Positions 25,669-35,851 of a DNA stretch of 56,475 nt are shown here, piece by piece; position 1 is the stretch's first letter; each line of letters opens with the position of its first letter. The notes under the pieces were generated by a model, which worked only from the letters and a program-made list of their open reading frames with translations, had not been told where the DNA came from and made no database searches. The position numbers and the translations under genes were made by a program. This DNA is from Labrenzia sp. DG1229 (GTDB taxonomy: Bacteria; Pseudomonadota; Alphaproteobacteria; Rhizobiales; Stappiaceae): assembly GCF_000521215.1 (NCBI RefSeq), contig NZ_KI928919.1, positions 877,066-933,540 of the forward strand. The letters are read 5' to 3'.

Positions 25669-26253
25669 CTAAACCTGCCAAAAAATTGTAACGATTTGCG
25701 CGATTACAAGGGAAAGCAGGAAATCCAGAATTACAATTCCGATAGCAAGACCGATTGTGGCCTGCAAAGCGATGCGAGCGACCAGAAAACGGTACCAAAG
25801 AACCACCGCCAGGCTTGTCAGCGACAGAAGAACCATGATGCCGAGCGGTATGATTCCGAACATAAACAGGCTGTAGGTAATCAAGAACGGCACGGAAGCG
25901 AGCAAACTTGTCCAGTTGCGCGCGACAATGAATGGCACATAGCGATTCGAGATACCGATGGGCGCCGCAAGAGCAGCCAGGATAATTGGCAAGGCGATCC
26001 AGTCGACTCCCAGACCCAGGAGTTGTGCCGTCCAATAGGCACCGTCCGGAAACGCTTCGGGGTGATATACGTTTTCCGAGAAATAGCCCTGTTTTTCAAT
26101 CTGACCACTGAGCAGAAAGACCGGTATCAGCAGAAACACGACCTGAAACGAGCGCCAGAACCCCTGGAGCGATTGGTCGAAAAACGCCATGCCCTCGGGC
26201 CTGTTGCGCAATAGAAGCCAGGATCCGTCCAGCGCCGCCCGGATTTCATTCAT
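25669..26253 (-). CDS. Conserved multi-span membrane protein of unknown function
   Basis: About 194 residues with four to five hydrophobic segments: near FQVVFLLIPVFLLS, IALPIILAALAAPIG, SLLASVPFLITYSLFMFG, IMVLLSLTSLAVVLWY and IGLAIGIVILDFLLS. I do not recognise a named family; proteins of this kind often lie beside dapE in the Hyphomicrobiales. ATG 26253 is taken as the start; a TTG at 26268 overlapping the dapE stop, with GGGAG just before it, is an alternative. Either way it is probably translationally coupled to dapE. Confidence 0.75.
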   Translation of the reverse strand: MNEIRAALDGSWLLLRNRPEGMAFFDQSLQGFWRSFQVVFLLIPVFLLSGQIEKQGYFSENVYHPEAFPDGAYWTAQLLGLGVDWIALPIILAALAAPIGISNRYVPFIVARNWTSLLASVPFLITYSLFMFGIIPLGIMVLLSLTSLAVVLWYRFLVARIALQATIGLAIGIVILDFLLSLVIAQIVTIFWQV

Positions 26254-26264
26254 GCCAATCAAGT

Positions 26265-27440
26265 TCAACCTGCTCCCGAATCCTTGGCAAAATAACTGAC
26301 GAGGAATCGTTTATAGATTGTCGCCAGCAGGTCAAGGTCCTCAACACTCACGCATTCATCAACCTTGTGCATGGTCTGTCCGACCAGCCCGAATTCAACG
26401 ACTGGGCAATAATTCTTGATAAACCGTGCATCGGAAGTACCGCCTCCGGTCGAGAGTTCGGGGCTGCGCCCGGTCTCTGCCTTTACCGCACTGCCCAGGG
26501 TTTCGATCAGTTTGTCATCCTTGGTCAGAAAGGATTCACTGGCATCGCGCTTGAATGCGACATCGAGCTTCAAACTGCCCAGGTTCACCGCCTGGAGTGT
26601 CTCAAGTATCTTCGATTTGAGGCTTTCCAGCGACCATTCGTCATTGAAGCGTATATTGAAGCGGGCTTCGGCACGGGCCGGTATGACATTGAATGCCGGA
26701 TTGCCGACGTCCAGGTTGACGATTTCAAGATTGGAGGGCTGGAATCGCTCGTTGCCGAGATCGAGTTCCAAAGCGTCAAGTGCGGCAAGCAGCTTTGTGA
26801 GACCGGGTATCGGATTGTCGGCAAGATGCGGATAGGCGGCATGCCCCTGGATGCCCGAGACCGTAACAATTCCGGACAGGGATCCCCGGCGGCCAACCTT
26901 GATCGCGTCGCCGAGCATTTCCGGGTTCGTCGGTTCGCCAACAATGCAGGCATCAAATGTGTGGCCCTGACTTGCGGCCCATTCAAGCAGCTTGACGGTA
27001 CCGTTCACCGCCGGACCTTCTTCGTCCCCAGTGATCAGGAACGAAATCGTTCCACCAAATCCGGCACCGAATTCCCCGACAAAGTCGAGTGCTGCTGCGG
27101 CAAAGGCCGCAACGCCGCCCTTCATGTCGACCGCGCCGCGTCCGTAAAGGACACCATCCTTGATGTTGCCGTCGAACGGACCCTGGCTCCAGTCGCTTGC
27201 CGCGCCAGCCGGAACGACGTCGGTATGACCGGCAAAAACGAAATGCGGTTTTCCGGACCCGATCGTTGCGAACAGATTTTCAACGTCCGGCGTGTCCTCA
27301 TCGCGGAACGTCACCCGGGAAACTGCAAAGCCTGCATCGCCGAGCAGTTTTTCAAGCGTTGCCAGCGCTCCGCCCTCGACTGGCGTGACGGATGGGCATC
27401 GAATGAGGTCCTGGGTGATGGAAACGGCGTTTGATGGCAT
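26265..27440 (-). CDS. dapE: Succinyl-diaminopimelate desuccinylase
   Basis: The 391-residue M20 metallopeptidase-type enzyme removes succinate from N-succinyl-LL-diaminopimelate. Zinc-binding motifs are visible: FAGHTDVVPAG (first His), GRGAVDMKGGVAAF (bridging Asp), and LITGDEEGPAVNGT with the catalytic and ligand Glu. The dimerisation lid domain follows. ATG 27440 begins the conserved sequence (SITQDLIRCPSVTP); the frame is open further upstream but that part is not conserved. DUF805 and dapE run in the same direction with 47 bases between. Confidence 0.95.
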   Translation of the reverse strand: MPSNAVSITQDLIRCPSVTPVEGGALATLEKLLGDAGFAVSRVTFRDEDTPDVENLFATIGSGKPHFVFAGHTDVVPAGAASDWSQGPFDGNIKDGVLYGRGAVDMKGGVAAFAAAALDFVGEFGAGFGGTISFLITGDEEGPAVNGTVKLLEWAASQGHTFDACIVGEPTNPEMLGDAIKVGRRGSLSGIVTVSGIQGHAAYPHLADNPIPGLTKLLAALDALELDLGNERFQPSNLEIVNLDVGNPAFNVIPARAEARFNIRFNDEWSLESLKSKILETLQAVNLGSLKLDVAFKRDASESFLTKDDKLIETLGSAVKAETGRSPELSTGGGTSDARFIKNYCPVVEFGLVGQTMHKVDECVSVEDLDLLATIYKRFLVSYFAKDSGAG

Positions 27441-27487
27441 GGCAGGCAAGGTTCCCGACTGGAAGAGTCTGACGGTTTTGATCGGTT

Positions 27488-27928
27488 TCAGCTTTTGCGC
27501 CAGTAGCTGTTCGGCAGCGGTCCGCTGCGGTTTGGCTTCGCCTGGCTGGGCACGAACCCCAAAATGATCACAAGAAGCAAGCTCACGACAGGGACAAAAA
27601 TCAATAGCGCCAGGAACCCGTTCAGTCCAACATCCTGAAGTCTTTTGATAACCAGGGCCAGATGTACCCAATTCAAAACCAGATAAAGAATCGGCAACAG
27701 TGGATTGGAAGCCATAAAGTCGTTGATCGGCAGGGTTTCCAGCGTCAGGTTTTCGTTTGCCTGAAATTCCATCAGGGAAGCCAGCCAGATTTTGACGGGG
27801 ATTCCGATAATCACCAGAACAAAGGCAAAACTCAGCCAATAGGGCTCCCGGCTCAGGCGACCGATGGGACTCAGCAAAGCCCAAGCCGGCCCGGGCGCAA
27901 TATTGGCACTAGGTGGGGGTGTGTTCAT
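27488..27928 (-). CDS. DUF805 family membrane protein
   Basis: The 146-residue protein has about four membrane segments and the DUF805 pattern: GRLSREPYWLSFAFV near the N-terminus, VKRLQDVG-like text (VIKRLQDVGLNGF) in the middle, and a Pro/Asn-rich basic tail. Its function is not known; the family is common beside cell-envelope genes. It lies just upstream of dapE. Confidence 0.8.
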   Translation of the reverse strand: MNTPPPSANIAPGPAWALLSPIGRLSREPYWLSFAFVLVIIGIPVKIWLASLMEFQANENLTLETLPINDFMASNPLLPILYLVLNWVHLALVIKRLQDVGLNGFLALLIFVPVVSLLLVIILGFVPSQAKPNRSGPLPNSYWRKS

Positions 27929-28153
27929 TCAATCCCGCTCACAATAATTGTTCTGGCATGGAGGTAGACGCATAAGCAGTTCGGATCAAGCACCGTTGTC
28001 CCTTTGAATTCCGCCTATTTTGCCGAAGATCGAAAGTTGCATGGCAAAAAGTTTCCACACTCTGAAAATAACGCCGCGGAATATTTATGGATTTTGCACG
28101 GCAAGCATGTCTAATTTGAGGTAATACGAACCAACACCGTCGGGGGCCCGATC

Positions 28154-30403
28154 ATGACCGGTGCTTGTCAAAAAATTCTACTCGCCTGTGCAATCAGCGT
28201 TTTTTTCTCCATCGCCGCTTTTTCCCCTTCAACCGGATTGGCCCAGGAAACATCTTCCGAGCTGCCGCCGGCTCTTCAGTCCGACGCGATGGAAAAGCTC
28301 GTTTCCGACCTAGATCCGGAACAGGTTGAAGCGCTGACAGACCTGATGACGCTGCTGCAGCAAAGCGCCGCAGCCAATGGTCGCGCAGAAACCACCGCTT
28401 CCGACGGTCCGGGACTGCTTCAGCAGATTCAAACGGCGTTCTCAAATTTCAGCACAATGATCATCGGGCACTTTCAGGCTCTTCCTGATCTCTTTTCCGG
28501 TATGATTTCAAGCATCGGTGCTCTCCTGTCAGGCACCGTTGCCGGTCCAATCCACATACTGATCGGTGCCATCGCCATTATTCTGGCGGCAGGCTTTGCA
28601 GCGGAATTTCTGGTCAATCGATTGACAGCTGCAAAACGCGACACGATCCAGAACAAATCCCCCGAAAGCCTGTTTGAGACGGTCAAACTGGTCTCCACCC
28701 GCGCGGGGCTCGATCTTGGTGGTCTGCTAATTTTTGCCCTTGTTGCCCTGATTGTGGGACGCATCGCCATTTTCGATCCGGTCACGCGGTTCTTTGCCCT
28801 GCAAGCCGTCTTCTGGATCGTCTTCATGCCCCGGCTGATCGCCGCCCTCCTCCGCTTTGCACTCGCACCAAACCGTAGTGAACTCCGCCTGGTTACAGCG
28901 GATGCTCCAACCGCCAGGTCGCTTTATCACAACTTCACAACCCTCTTTGCGGTGGTCGGCGTGGCCTTCTTCCTGCGGAACGTCATGGAGGGCGCGGGAG
29001 CGGAAGCCGGCGGTACGTTCCGATTCTTCGTCGGTTTCGGCGTGAATGCCTGGATTGTCGCGGTTATCTGGAAGGCGCGGCACGGATTGACCAGCATCAT
29101 ACTGGGCGACGACGAAGACCCGACGTCCGGCCTTGAGCGCATGGCCCGGTTCTGGCCCTACTTCTCAATGGCCTTTATCGCATTCAACTGGCTGCTGGTT
29201 CAGTTTACCGCAAGCATGGGGGTAGAAGCGCTGACGGCCGGGCGGTCTCTTGCCGTGATCGTTCTCGTGGTCTTTGCACCGTTTCTCGACACGATGGTTC
29301 GCGGCATCGTTTCGCACATCGTGCCGCCCATGCAGGGTGACGGTCCCGTTGCTGAAGCTGCTCATCTTCAGACACGGCAAAGCTATGTCCGCATCGCGCG
29401 CGTCGCACTGCTTGCCTTCCTGATCCTGGTTGTCGGACGGATTTACGGGCTGAACCTCCTCGCCCTTGGCGGCGATGACGGGTCGGCAGTTGCGCGAAAC
29501 AGCGTTATCTTTCTCCTGATCCTGGCCGCAGGTTACCTGGCATGGGAAGTCACCAACCTCTGGGTTGCGCACCAGCTGGCGAAAGATTCGCCGCCCGCCG
29601 AGACACAGGACGACGACGCGGAAATGGGCGGGGCCGGCAAGTCGCGTCTTGCCACCATACTGCCGCTGATGCGTGTCGTCCTGCAGGTCACCATCATCAC
29701 GCTTACCGGCCTTTTGGCCCTCAGCCAGCTCGGCATCAACATCACACCGCTGCTGGCTGGTGCCGGCGTCATTGGCCTTGCAATCGGCTTTGGTGCCCAG
29801 ACCCTGGTTCAGGACGTCGTTTCCGGCGTATTCTTCCTGATGGATGATGCCTTCCGGCTGGGAGAATTCATCGATACCGGCGGCACCCAGGGCACGATCG
29901 AGAAAATTTCGATCCGGTCGCTTCAGCTGCGCGGCACGAAAGGTGCTGTTCATATCGTGCCCTACGGCCAGATCCCCAAACTCACCAACCTTTCCCGCGA
30001 CTGGGTGATCATGAAGCTGAAATTCACGGTTCCCTTCGATACGGATGTCGAGAAGGTCCGCAAGCTTTTCAAGAAAATCGGCCAGGAAATCATGGAAATG
30101 GAAGAGTTCAAGGACGACCTGCTGGCACCGTTCAAGGGCCAGGGCGTGGCGGACGTCGACGACGTCGGCATCGTGGTGCGCGGAAAGTTTACCACCAAGC
30201 CAGGCAAACAGTTCGGCGTGCGCAAGGAAATCTACAAGCGCGTCCAAAAAACCTTCGAGGAAAACGACATCCAGTTTGCCCGCAAGGAAGTTCGGGTTCA
30301 GCTACCCGAAAACACCAATCTGAACGAGAAACAGAAGGAAGCGCTTGCCTCAGCAGCGGCTGCAGCGTCCGCGGCCGAAGACAAGAAACCTGCGGCGGGA
30401 TAG
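28154..30403 (+). CDS. MscS-type mechanosensitive ion channel, large form
   Basis: The 749-residue protein has a signal peptide (about residues 1-30, ending GLAQ), a periplasmic helical region, about eight to ten membrane segments and the C-terminal MscS core. The pore helix and following beta domain are recognisable as LLAGAGVIGLAIGFGAQTLVQDVVSGVFFLMD. An Ala-rich charged tail closes the protein. It resembles the enlarged YbiO/MscM class and should release solutes on hypo-osmotic shock. It stands alone, with 128 bases to the next gene in the same direction. Confidence 0.9.
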   Translation: MTGACQKILLACAISVFFSIAAFSPSTGLAQETSSELPPALQSDAMEKLVSDLDPEQVEALTDLMTLLQQSAAANGRAETTASDGPGLLQQIQTAFSNFSTMIIGHFQALPDLFSGMISSIGALLSGTVAGPIHILIGAIAIILAAGFAAEFLVNRLTAAKRDTIQNKSPESLFETVKLVSTRAGLDLGGLLIFALVALIVGRIAIFDPVTRFFALQAVFWIVFMPRLIAALLRFALAPNRSELRLVTADAPTARSLYHNFTTLFAVVGVAFFLRNVMEGAGAEAGGTFRFFVGFGVNAWIVAVIWKARHGLTSIILGDDEDPTSGLERMARFWPYFSMAFIAFNWLLVQFTASMGVEALTAGRSLAVIVLVVFAPFLDTMVRGIVSHIVPPMQGDGPVAEAAHLQTRQSYVRIARVALLAFLILVVGRIYGLNLLALGGDDGSAVARNSVIFLLILAAGYLAWEVTNLWVAHQLAKDSPPAETQDDDAEMGGAGKSRLATILPLMRVVLQVTIITLTGLLALSQLGINITPLLAGAGVIGLAIGFGAQTLVQDVVSGVFFLMDDAFRLGEFIDTGGTQGTIEKISIRSLQLRGTKGAVHIVPYGQIPKLTNLSRDWVIMKLKFTVPFDTDVEKVRKLFKKIGQEIMEMEEFKDDLLAPFKGQGVADVDDVGIVVRGKFTTKPGKQFGVRKEIYKRVQKTFEENDIQFARKEVRVQLPENTNLNEKQKEALASAAAAASAAEDKKPAAG

Positions 30404-30531
30404 CGCAAAGGGCGAAAACAGAAAAACGTAAGCCTTTCTCCTCATTGAGCGGGAACAGCTTCCATGCCTAAGATTGCGTGTCTGCAGGAGTGCAGATTTT
30501 TTGCGATCGGCCTTTGGGAGGAAGCTGCCAT

Positions 30532-31407
30532 ATGAACGAGAAGACAACGGTCCCGAGCGACACCGACGTCAGGACTGAGGCTGCGCCCGAGACATCCGCC
30601 TCAAAAGCAAGCGACACGCTTCGCCCGATGCCGCAGGTCAACAGGCTCACCGCCAACGATGTCATTGACGCGCTTGCGGCCGGTTTGATGGATTTCCGCA
30701 AGGCTCCGGTCTACGGACTGGCCATCGGCGCCCTTTTTGCCGCCGGCGGACTGTTTGTCATCCTGAGTGCTGCGGCTCTCAACATGAGCTATCTGGCATA
30801 CCCCGCAGCGGCCGGCTTCGTCCTCATCGGTCCGTTCGCGGCCGTTGGACTCTACGAGGTCAGCCGGCGTCTCGCCTCCAGGGAGGAGCTTTCCTGGTCC
30901 GCCATATTCAGCGCCATGTGGGCTCAGAAAGGCCGCGAACTCTCCTGGATGGCCTTCGTCGTACTGTTCATTCAGATCATGTGGATGTACCAGGTCCGCC
31001 TGTTGCTCGCGCTTTTCCTCGGGTTCAAGTCGTTCGCATCATTCGACGAATTCCTGACACAGGTTATCTCAACTCCCGAAGGGTTGATGTTCCTGGCTGT
31101 GGGACACGTAGTCGGTGCGATTCTCTCGTTGTTGCTGTTCTCGCTGACTGTTGTCTCTTTTCCGCTGCTTCTGGAAGAAGACCGGGACTTCATCACGGCG
31201 ATGATCACCAGCGTACGCGCTGTCGTTACCTCACCGGTTCCAATGATCGGCTGGGCCTTTGTCGTAACCGCGCTTTTGATTGTTTCGATGGTCCCTGCCT
31301 TTCTCGGCCTGATCGTCGTGTTGCCGGTGCTCGGTCACACGACCTGGCATCTCTACAAAAAATGCGTGGTGATCCCGGAGGACAATAATCAGGCGGCATC
31401 GGCTTAA
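30532..31407 (+). CDS. DUF2189 membrane protein
   Basis: The 291-residue protein has a charged N-terminal stretch of about 60 residues (NRLTANDVIDALAAGLMDFRKAP) and six membrane segments, as in the DUF2189 family of putative cytochrome-oxidase-associated proteins. GGGAGG lies about nine bases before ATG 30532, which decides the start; the frame also opens at 30478. The function is unproven. The next gene follows after 105 bases. Confidence 0.8.
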   Translation: MNEKTTVPSDTDVRTEAAPETSASKASDTLRPMPQVNRLTANDVIDALAAGLMDFRKAPVYGLAIGALFAAGGLFVILSAAALNMSYLAYPAAAGFVLIGPFAAVGLYEVSRRLASREELSWSAIFSAMWAQKGRELSWMAFVVLFIQIMWMYQVRLLLALFLGFKSFASFDEFLTQVISTPEGLMFLAVGHVVGAILSLLLFSLTVVSFPLLLEEDRDFITAMITSVRAVVTSPVPMIGWAFVVTALLIVSMVPAFLGLIVVLPVLGHTTWHLYKKCVVIPEDNNQAASA

Positions 31408-31512
31408 CGGAAGCTTTCGTTGCACGACAAATCCAGGCACCTGCCGTGAAGACAAGCTTAGGCGGAACATGGCATTCTGCGGCCGTGGTTTCATCATCAC
31501 GGAGGACGATTC

Positions 31513-31977
31513 GTGCGCGAAGCATCAATCGACAGGAAATCGTGGTCCGGCCTTGCCGGTATTGGGTTCGGTGCCGTAGCGCTCGTTCTGGCGCTTTTTC
31601 TGCACAGCGCCGGTCCAATCGATCCCCAGCCGACCATCGGGCAGTCAATCGGGGAAATTGCGGCAGACATTCGTGAGTCCGCTCTGCGTGGACTTAAAGG
31701 TGAGCCGCAACCGGAACCCCAGGCACAGGTCTGGGGTCTGGATCGCATTCTGGAAACCTGCGCCTACGTACTTGCCGGGATTGCAATCGTTCTCGGTGTC
31801 ATCGGCTTCGTTTTGCGGGAAAACAGGCGGGTGGTCGCCGCCGCCATCGGTTTGGGTGGCGTGGCGATCGGTTTTCAATTGTTCGTCTGGACAGTCATGA
31901 TCATCGCTGGTGTGATCATCATCGGCTACATATTGGCTAATCTCGGCGACATACTGGGAGGCATCGCCGGGGGATAG
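31513..31977 (+). CDS. Hypothetical membrane protein
   Basis: The 154-residue protein starts at GTG 31513, preceded by CGGAGG. It has one membrane segment near residues 13-31, a polar Pro/Gln-rich middle (HSAGPIDPQP to QPEPQAQ) and three close spans in the C-terminal half, ending ILGGIAGG. I do not recognise the family. It lies between the DUF2189 gene and the convergent truA, with 113 bases to the truA stop. Confidence 0.65.
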   Translation: MREASIDRKSWSGLAGIGFGAVALVLALFLHSAGPIDPQPTIGQSIGEIAADIRESALRGLKGEPQPEPQAQVWGLDRILETCAYVLAGIAIVLGVIGFVLRENRRVVAAAIGLGGVAIGFQLFVWTVMIIAGVIIIGYILANLGDILGGIAGG

Positions 31978-32090
31978 CGATTGCGCCTGAAAATTCAACC
32001 AGGCAATTGAGTGGACTTGATCGGTGGCGGGTTCAATTTCCCCGCGGGGTAGGCAACAAGGCCATGCTTTGACAAGACGCCGGCCCGACC

Positions 32091-32912
32091 TTACGCCTCA
32101 CCGGTGCCCTCGGCTTCCAGTACAGCCTTGCGCGCCTGCCAGTCCCGCAAGAGTTCGATGTCCATCTCCGCCGAACGGTAGTCGACGCGGGTAAGATAGA
32201 GGCCGTCCGCAGGGGCGACCGGGCCGCAGGCGTTGCGGTCTCGGGCCTGGAGCGCCCTGGTGATATCTCCCGTCCCCCATTTGCCTTCTCCTACCAGTCT
32301 CAGCGTACCGACCATCGAGCGAACCTGGTTGTGCAGGAACGAACGGGACGAACATTCGGCGATGACGAATTCTCTCTCTCGGTAAACGCGGAATTCCTCA
32401 AGCGTTTTTTCCGGGCTCCTGGCCTGGCAGCGGGAGTGGCGGAACGTCGTGAAGTCATGATGTCCGACAAATTCCTGGGCGGCCTCATGCATCGCGTCGG
32501 CGTCGAGATCCGGTTTCACATGCCATGCAAGACCGCGCTGATGGGTCAGCGGCGGCACACGGTTTTGGATGCGGTAGCGGTAAGAGCGACGGATCGCGGA
32601 AAAACGGGCGTCGAAACCCTCATGCATTTCGGTGCAATCAAGGATCACCACCGGGTCCGGCTGGCAGTGAAAATTCATTGCCCCCATTATGGTCTTGACC
32701 GGCCAGGGTTTTATCAGATCGATGTGACAGACCTGCCCGGTCGCATGGACGCCGGTATCGGTGCGCCCGGCGCCGCCGATCGTTACGACTTCTCCCGTAA
32801 ATGCCTGGACCGCCCGTTCGATCACCGCCTGCACAGACGGCCCGTTGGCCTGTCGCTGCCAGCCGCAGAACGGCCGACCGTCATATTCCACAGTCAGCTT
32901 GTAACGCGGCAT
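32091..32912 (-). CDS. truA: tRNA pseudouridine(38-40) synthase TruA
   Basis: The 273-residue protein isomerises uridines 38-40 of the tRNA anticodon arm. The catalytic Asp52 lies in GGAGRTDTGVHATGQ, and the family motifs YDGRPFCGWQRQ, VPPLTHQRGLAWHV and FLHNQVRSMVGTL are intact. It starts at ATG 32912, overlapping the GNAT stop by one base (TAATG), so the pair is co-translated. Confidence 0.97.
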   Translation of the reverse strand: MPRYKLTVEYDGRPFCGWQRQANGPSVQAVIERAVQAFTGEVVTIGGAGRTDTGVHATGQVCHIDLIKPWPVKTIMGAMNFHCQPDPVVILDCTEMHEGFDARFSAIRRSYRYRIQNRVPPLTHQRGLAWHVKPDLDADAMHEAAQEFVGHHDFTTFRHSRCQARSPEKTLEEFRVYREREFVIAECSSRSFLHNQVRSMVGTLRLVGEGKWGTGDITRALQARDRNACGPVAPADGLYLTRVDYRSAEMDIELLRDWQARKAVLEAEGTGEA

Positions 32913-33451
32913 TATTCGAATTCTTCAAACGGCGTGGCAAAGGCCACTTCAATAGGCAGATCGTCGGTGCCGGCAGTGGTCAGCGCAAGCGCCATGAAGG
33001 CATCGCCCGCGTAGGGCGCCTGAACCTTGCGAGCCAGAACCGGATCAAAGCCAAAACGCGGGTAATATGCTGGCGGTCCGAGAACCAGGACGAGATCTTC
33101 GCCAAGGTTCTTCAGTGTCTGGAGAGACGCCGTAATCAGGGCAGTACCGACGCCTGTGTGTTGATTTTCCGGCAGAACGGAAACCGGCGCCAGACAGCAG
33201 ATCTGAAGACCCTGGCCGGAACCGATTGCTGCGGGCGTCACTCGGCTGTAAGCGACATGGCCGGCAATATCTCCGGTTTCCTGCACGGCCACCTGCTCCA
33301 GAACGAGCGCGCCGCAGTGGCGCAGTTTGTGGACAAGTCGCGCTTCCATATCAGAGGGAAAAGCGGCTATCAGCAATTTGCGAACAACGGCCTCGTCTTC
33401 GCGCACAACATCGCGAATTTTCAGATTGAGTGTCCCGGCTGCGTCGTTCAT
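32912..33451 (-). CDS. GNAT-family N-acetyltransferase
   Basis: The 179-residue protein has the GNAT fold, with the acetyl-CoA-binding motif VLPENQHTGVGTALITASLQ and the following FGFDPVLARKVQAPYAGDAFMAL, which is the YhbS/putative N-acetyltransferase subtype. ATG 33451 is chosen, with TGGAGA seven bases upstream. It lies 22 bases after fmt and overlaps truA. The acceptor is unknown; its place between tRNA genes suggests a housekeeping role but does not prove one. Confidence 0.87.
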   Translation of the reverse strand: MNDAAGTLNLKIRDVVREDEAVVRKLLIAAFPSDMEARLVHKLRHCGALVLEQVAVQETGDIAGHVAYSRVTPAAIGSGQGLQICCLAPVSVLPENQHTGVGTALITASLQTLKNLGEDLVLVLGPPAYYPRFGFDPVLARKVQAPYAGDAFMALALTTAGTDDLPIEVAFATPFEEFE

Positions 33452-33473
33452 GATTTTCTCCAGCTGCCCAAGC

Positions 33474-34412
33474 TTAATCCAGTTGAGTGCCATCAGAAAG
33501 AGACACGCCCCTCAGGAATTCCTCACCGCTCATCGGTTTCTTGCCGGCCCGCTGAACCTGTTCCAGGCGCACGGCACCCACCCCACAGGCGACAGCCGGA
33601 ACATCAGTCGTCTCCAGGACAGTCCCCGGTTTCCCGCCGAAATCGGCAACCGAACTTCGCAAGACCTTGACTCTTTCAGGCTTGCTGCCAAGAGGCATTT
33701 CACACCAGGCACCCGGAAAGGGCGACAGGCCGCGAATGTGGTTATGAACCTCTTCAGCCGATTTCGACCAGTCGATACGCGTTTCCAGCTTGGAAAGCTT
33801 GGCCGCATAGGTGACGCCTTCGTCAGCCTGGGATTGCTCGCCCAGCGCACCGCGTGACAGGGCCGCCAGCGCGCGGACCATCAAGTCTCCGCCAAGACCG
33901 GAAAGCCGGTCATGCAATTCCCCGGCAGTCATGTTCTTGTCGATCGCAACGGTTTCCGACATGCAGACCGGGCCGGTATCGAGCCCTTCTTCCATGCGCA
34001 TGACCTGAACGGCAGTTTCCCTGTCCCCCGCCATGACCGCCCGGTTGATCGGCGCAGCCCCTCGCCAGCGCGGCAGCATCGAGGCATGAAGGTTCAGGCA
34101 ACCGAATTGTGGCGCTTCAAGCACCGGACCGGGCAGCAACAGTCCGTAAGCGACAACAACCGCGACATCCGCTTCAAGATCAACAAACCGGGTTTGCTCA
34201 GCGCTGCCCTTCAGGCTCTTGGGGGTGAAAACAGGTATACCGAATGATTCAGCCGCCTCATGTACGGGAGACTTCTTCAGGTCCATGCCTCGTCCGGCCG
34301 GCCTGGGTGGCTGCGAGTAGCAGGCGACCACATCGTGCCCCTGTCCAACAATTTCCATTAGGGTCGGTACGGAAAATTCCGGAGTGCCCATAAAGACGAC
34401 GCGAAGAGACAT
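33474..34412 (-). CDS. fmt: Methionyl-tRNA formyltransferase
   Basis: The 312-residue enzyme formylates initiator Met-tRNA. Family motifs are [12 protein letters not shown] at the N-terminus, the 10-formyl-THF and catalytic-site segment [19 protein letters not shown] (with Asn, His and, later, Asp in the EEGLDTGP stretch), and the C-terminal OB-like domain. It forms an fmt-GNAT-truA cluster. def, often its immediate neighbour, is here separated by marC. Confidence 0.97.
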   Translation of the reverse strand: MSLRVVFMGTPEFSVPTLMEIVGQGHDVVACYSQPPRPAGRGMDLKKSPVHEAAESFGIPVFTPKSLKGSAEQTRFVDLEADVAVVVAYGLLLPGPVLEAPQFGCLNLHASMLPRWRGAAPINRAVMAGDRETAVQVMRMEEGLDTGPVCMSETVAIDKNMTAGELHDRLSGLGGDLMVRALAALSRGALGEQSQADEGVTYAAKLSKLETRIDWSKSAEEVHNHIRGLSPFPGAWCEMPLGSKPERVKVLRSSVADFGGKPGTVLETTDVPAVACGVGAVRLEQVQRAGKKPMSGEEFLRGVSLSDGTQLD

Positions 34413-34677
34413 GAGGTTCCTGAGGGTTCTTCGAAAGTTTGCCCCTTATTACGCCTTACGCCGGTCCGGGCAAGTGTGCAGATGTCAAGTTGCCGGGATA
34501 TGGCTTCGCATGTCTTCGATAGTCCAATGTGCTGGACCATCGCGCCTCTTCAATCCGTGATGCGGGATTGCTCGTATTGCGAACGACCGGCCAAATGTTT
34601 CCAGGCGGGCCGCCGATCCGTGGAGACCGTGCCGACACGCGCTCGCAGGATGCTGATGTGTACGCAAACACACCCCG

Positions 34678-35310
34678 TCAGGCCAGACCGGGAAGCAGGA
34701 CCTTGAGACTGCTCGTCATCATTTCCATGGCGATTGCAGCCAGGATCATGCCCATCAATCGACTCATGACGCTGTTTGCAGTTTCACCGAGAAAGCGTGA
34801 CAGGAAGGGGGCGGCGAAGAATGTTGCGATCAGGAGCGCGATGGCTGCGGCAACGGCAGCGACATAGGCTATTTCCTGGCTGGTGTCGTGCACCTGACCG
34901 CGGAAAATGATCATTGTCGAAATCGAACCAGGTCCGAGTAGCACAGGCACCGTCAACGGGTAGATCGCCGGGTTGTCCTGCGAATTCATGTTTTCCTTTT
35001 CCTTCGACGAACCGTGGTGGGCTTTGGTGCTCTGCCCGGAAATGAGGTCGAGTGCGATCAAAAGGATCAGGAAACCGCCAGCAAGTCGAAAAGCATCAAG
35101 ACTGATGCCGAAAACCTTCAATATGATGTCGCCGCTCAGGCCAATCACGACAGATCCGGCCGTCAGGCTGATCAGAAGCGTAAAGGCGACCTTGCGTTCG
35201 AACGCAGGTCCACGATCCGATGTCAGCGCCAGGAAGACCGGCAGGTTGGCGATCGGGCTCATGATCGCAAAAAGCGCGGCGAATGTTTTCAGGAACAGTT
35301 CCTGATCCAC
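34678..35310 (-). CDS. MarC-family inner-membrane protein
   Basis: The 210-residue protein has six membrane segments in the MarC pattern: FAALFAIMSPIANLPVFLALTS at the N-terminus and the GTISTMIIFRG-type mid-segment (PLLGPGSISTMIIFRGQ). It starts at GTG 35310 with GGGAGA eight bases upstream. Its function is unknown, despite the historical link to multiple antibiotic resistance. It separates def from fmt on the same strand, with 22 bases to def. Confidence 0.85.
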   Translation of the reverse strand: MDQELFLKTFAALFAIMSPIANLPVFLALTSDRGPAFERKVAFTLLISLTAGSVVIGLSGDIILKVFGISLDAFRLAGGFLILLIALDLISGQSTKAHHGSSKEKENMNSQDNPAIYPLTVPVLLGPGSISTMIIFRGQVHDTSQEIAYVAAVAAAIALLIATFFAAPFLSRFLGETANSVMSRLMGMILAAIAMEMMTSSLKVLLPGLA

Positions 35311-35332
35311 TGGGCAATCTCCCTTGTCCCGT

Positions 35333-35851
35333 TCAGTCCTTGCCGGCCAGCTTTGCCTGCTTCGTGAACTTCTTGATCACCCGATCTCGCTTCAGCTTCG
35401 ACAGGTAGTCAATGAACAATTTCCCGTCGAGATGGTCAAGTTCATGCTGAACACAGGTGGCCAGCAAGCCGTTTGCCTTGATTTCCTTCTCGGCGCCCTC
35501 GCGATCCAGAAACTGCACCGTCACTTCTGCCGGACGCTCGACATCCTCGAAATATTCAGGGATCGACAGGCAGCCTTCCTGATAGACGGACGAATCCTCG
35601 CTCGACCAGACGATTTTCGGATTGATGAAAACCATCGGCTCCTTCGGCGCATCTTCCTTGGCGACATCAAGTACGAACATGCGCTTCAAGATACCGATCT
35701 GACTGGCGGCAAGGCCGATGCCCGGCGCGTCGTACATGGTTTCAAGCATGTCGTCGGACAGCACTCGGATGTCGTCGTCAACCGTATCGACGGGCGCACA
35801 GACTTCGCGGAGAACCGGGTCGGGAATCGTAATAATCGAACGTTTAGTCAT
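35333..35851 (-). CDS. def: Peptide deformylase
   Basis: The 172-residue metalloenzyme removes the formyl group from nascent proteins. All three motifs are intact: [26 protein letters not shown] (metal Cys) and QHELDHLDG (two metal His and catalytic Glu). ATG 35851 begins the usual [14 protein letters not shown] start. It is divergent from rmuC with 125 bases between starts. Confidence 0.97.
   Translation of the reverse strand: MTKRSIITIPDPVLREVCAPVDTVDDDIRVLSDDMLETMYDAPGIGLAASQIGILKRMFVLDVAKEDAPKEPMVFINPKIVWSSEDSSVYQEGCLSIPEYFEDVERPAEVTVQFLDREGAEKEIKANGLLATCVQHELDHLDGKLFIDYLSKLKRDRVIKKFTKQAKLAGKD

Noticed and set aside
29165..30247. A 360-codon open frame antisense to the MscS gene
   Set aside because: It mirrors the MscS core, is rich in Asp, His and Gln, and has no start signal.
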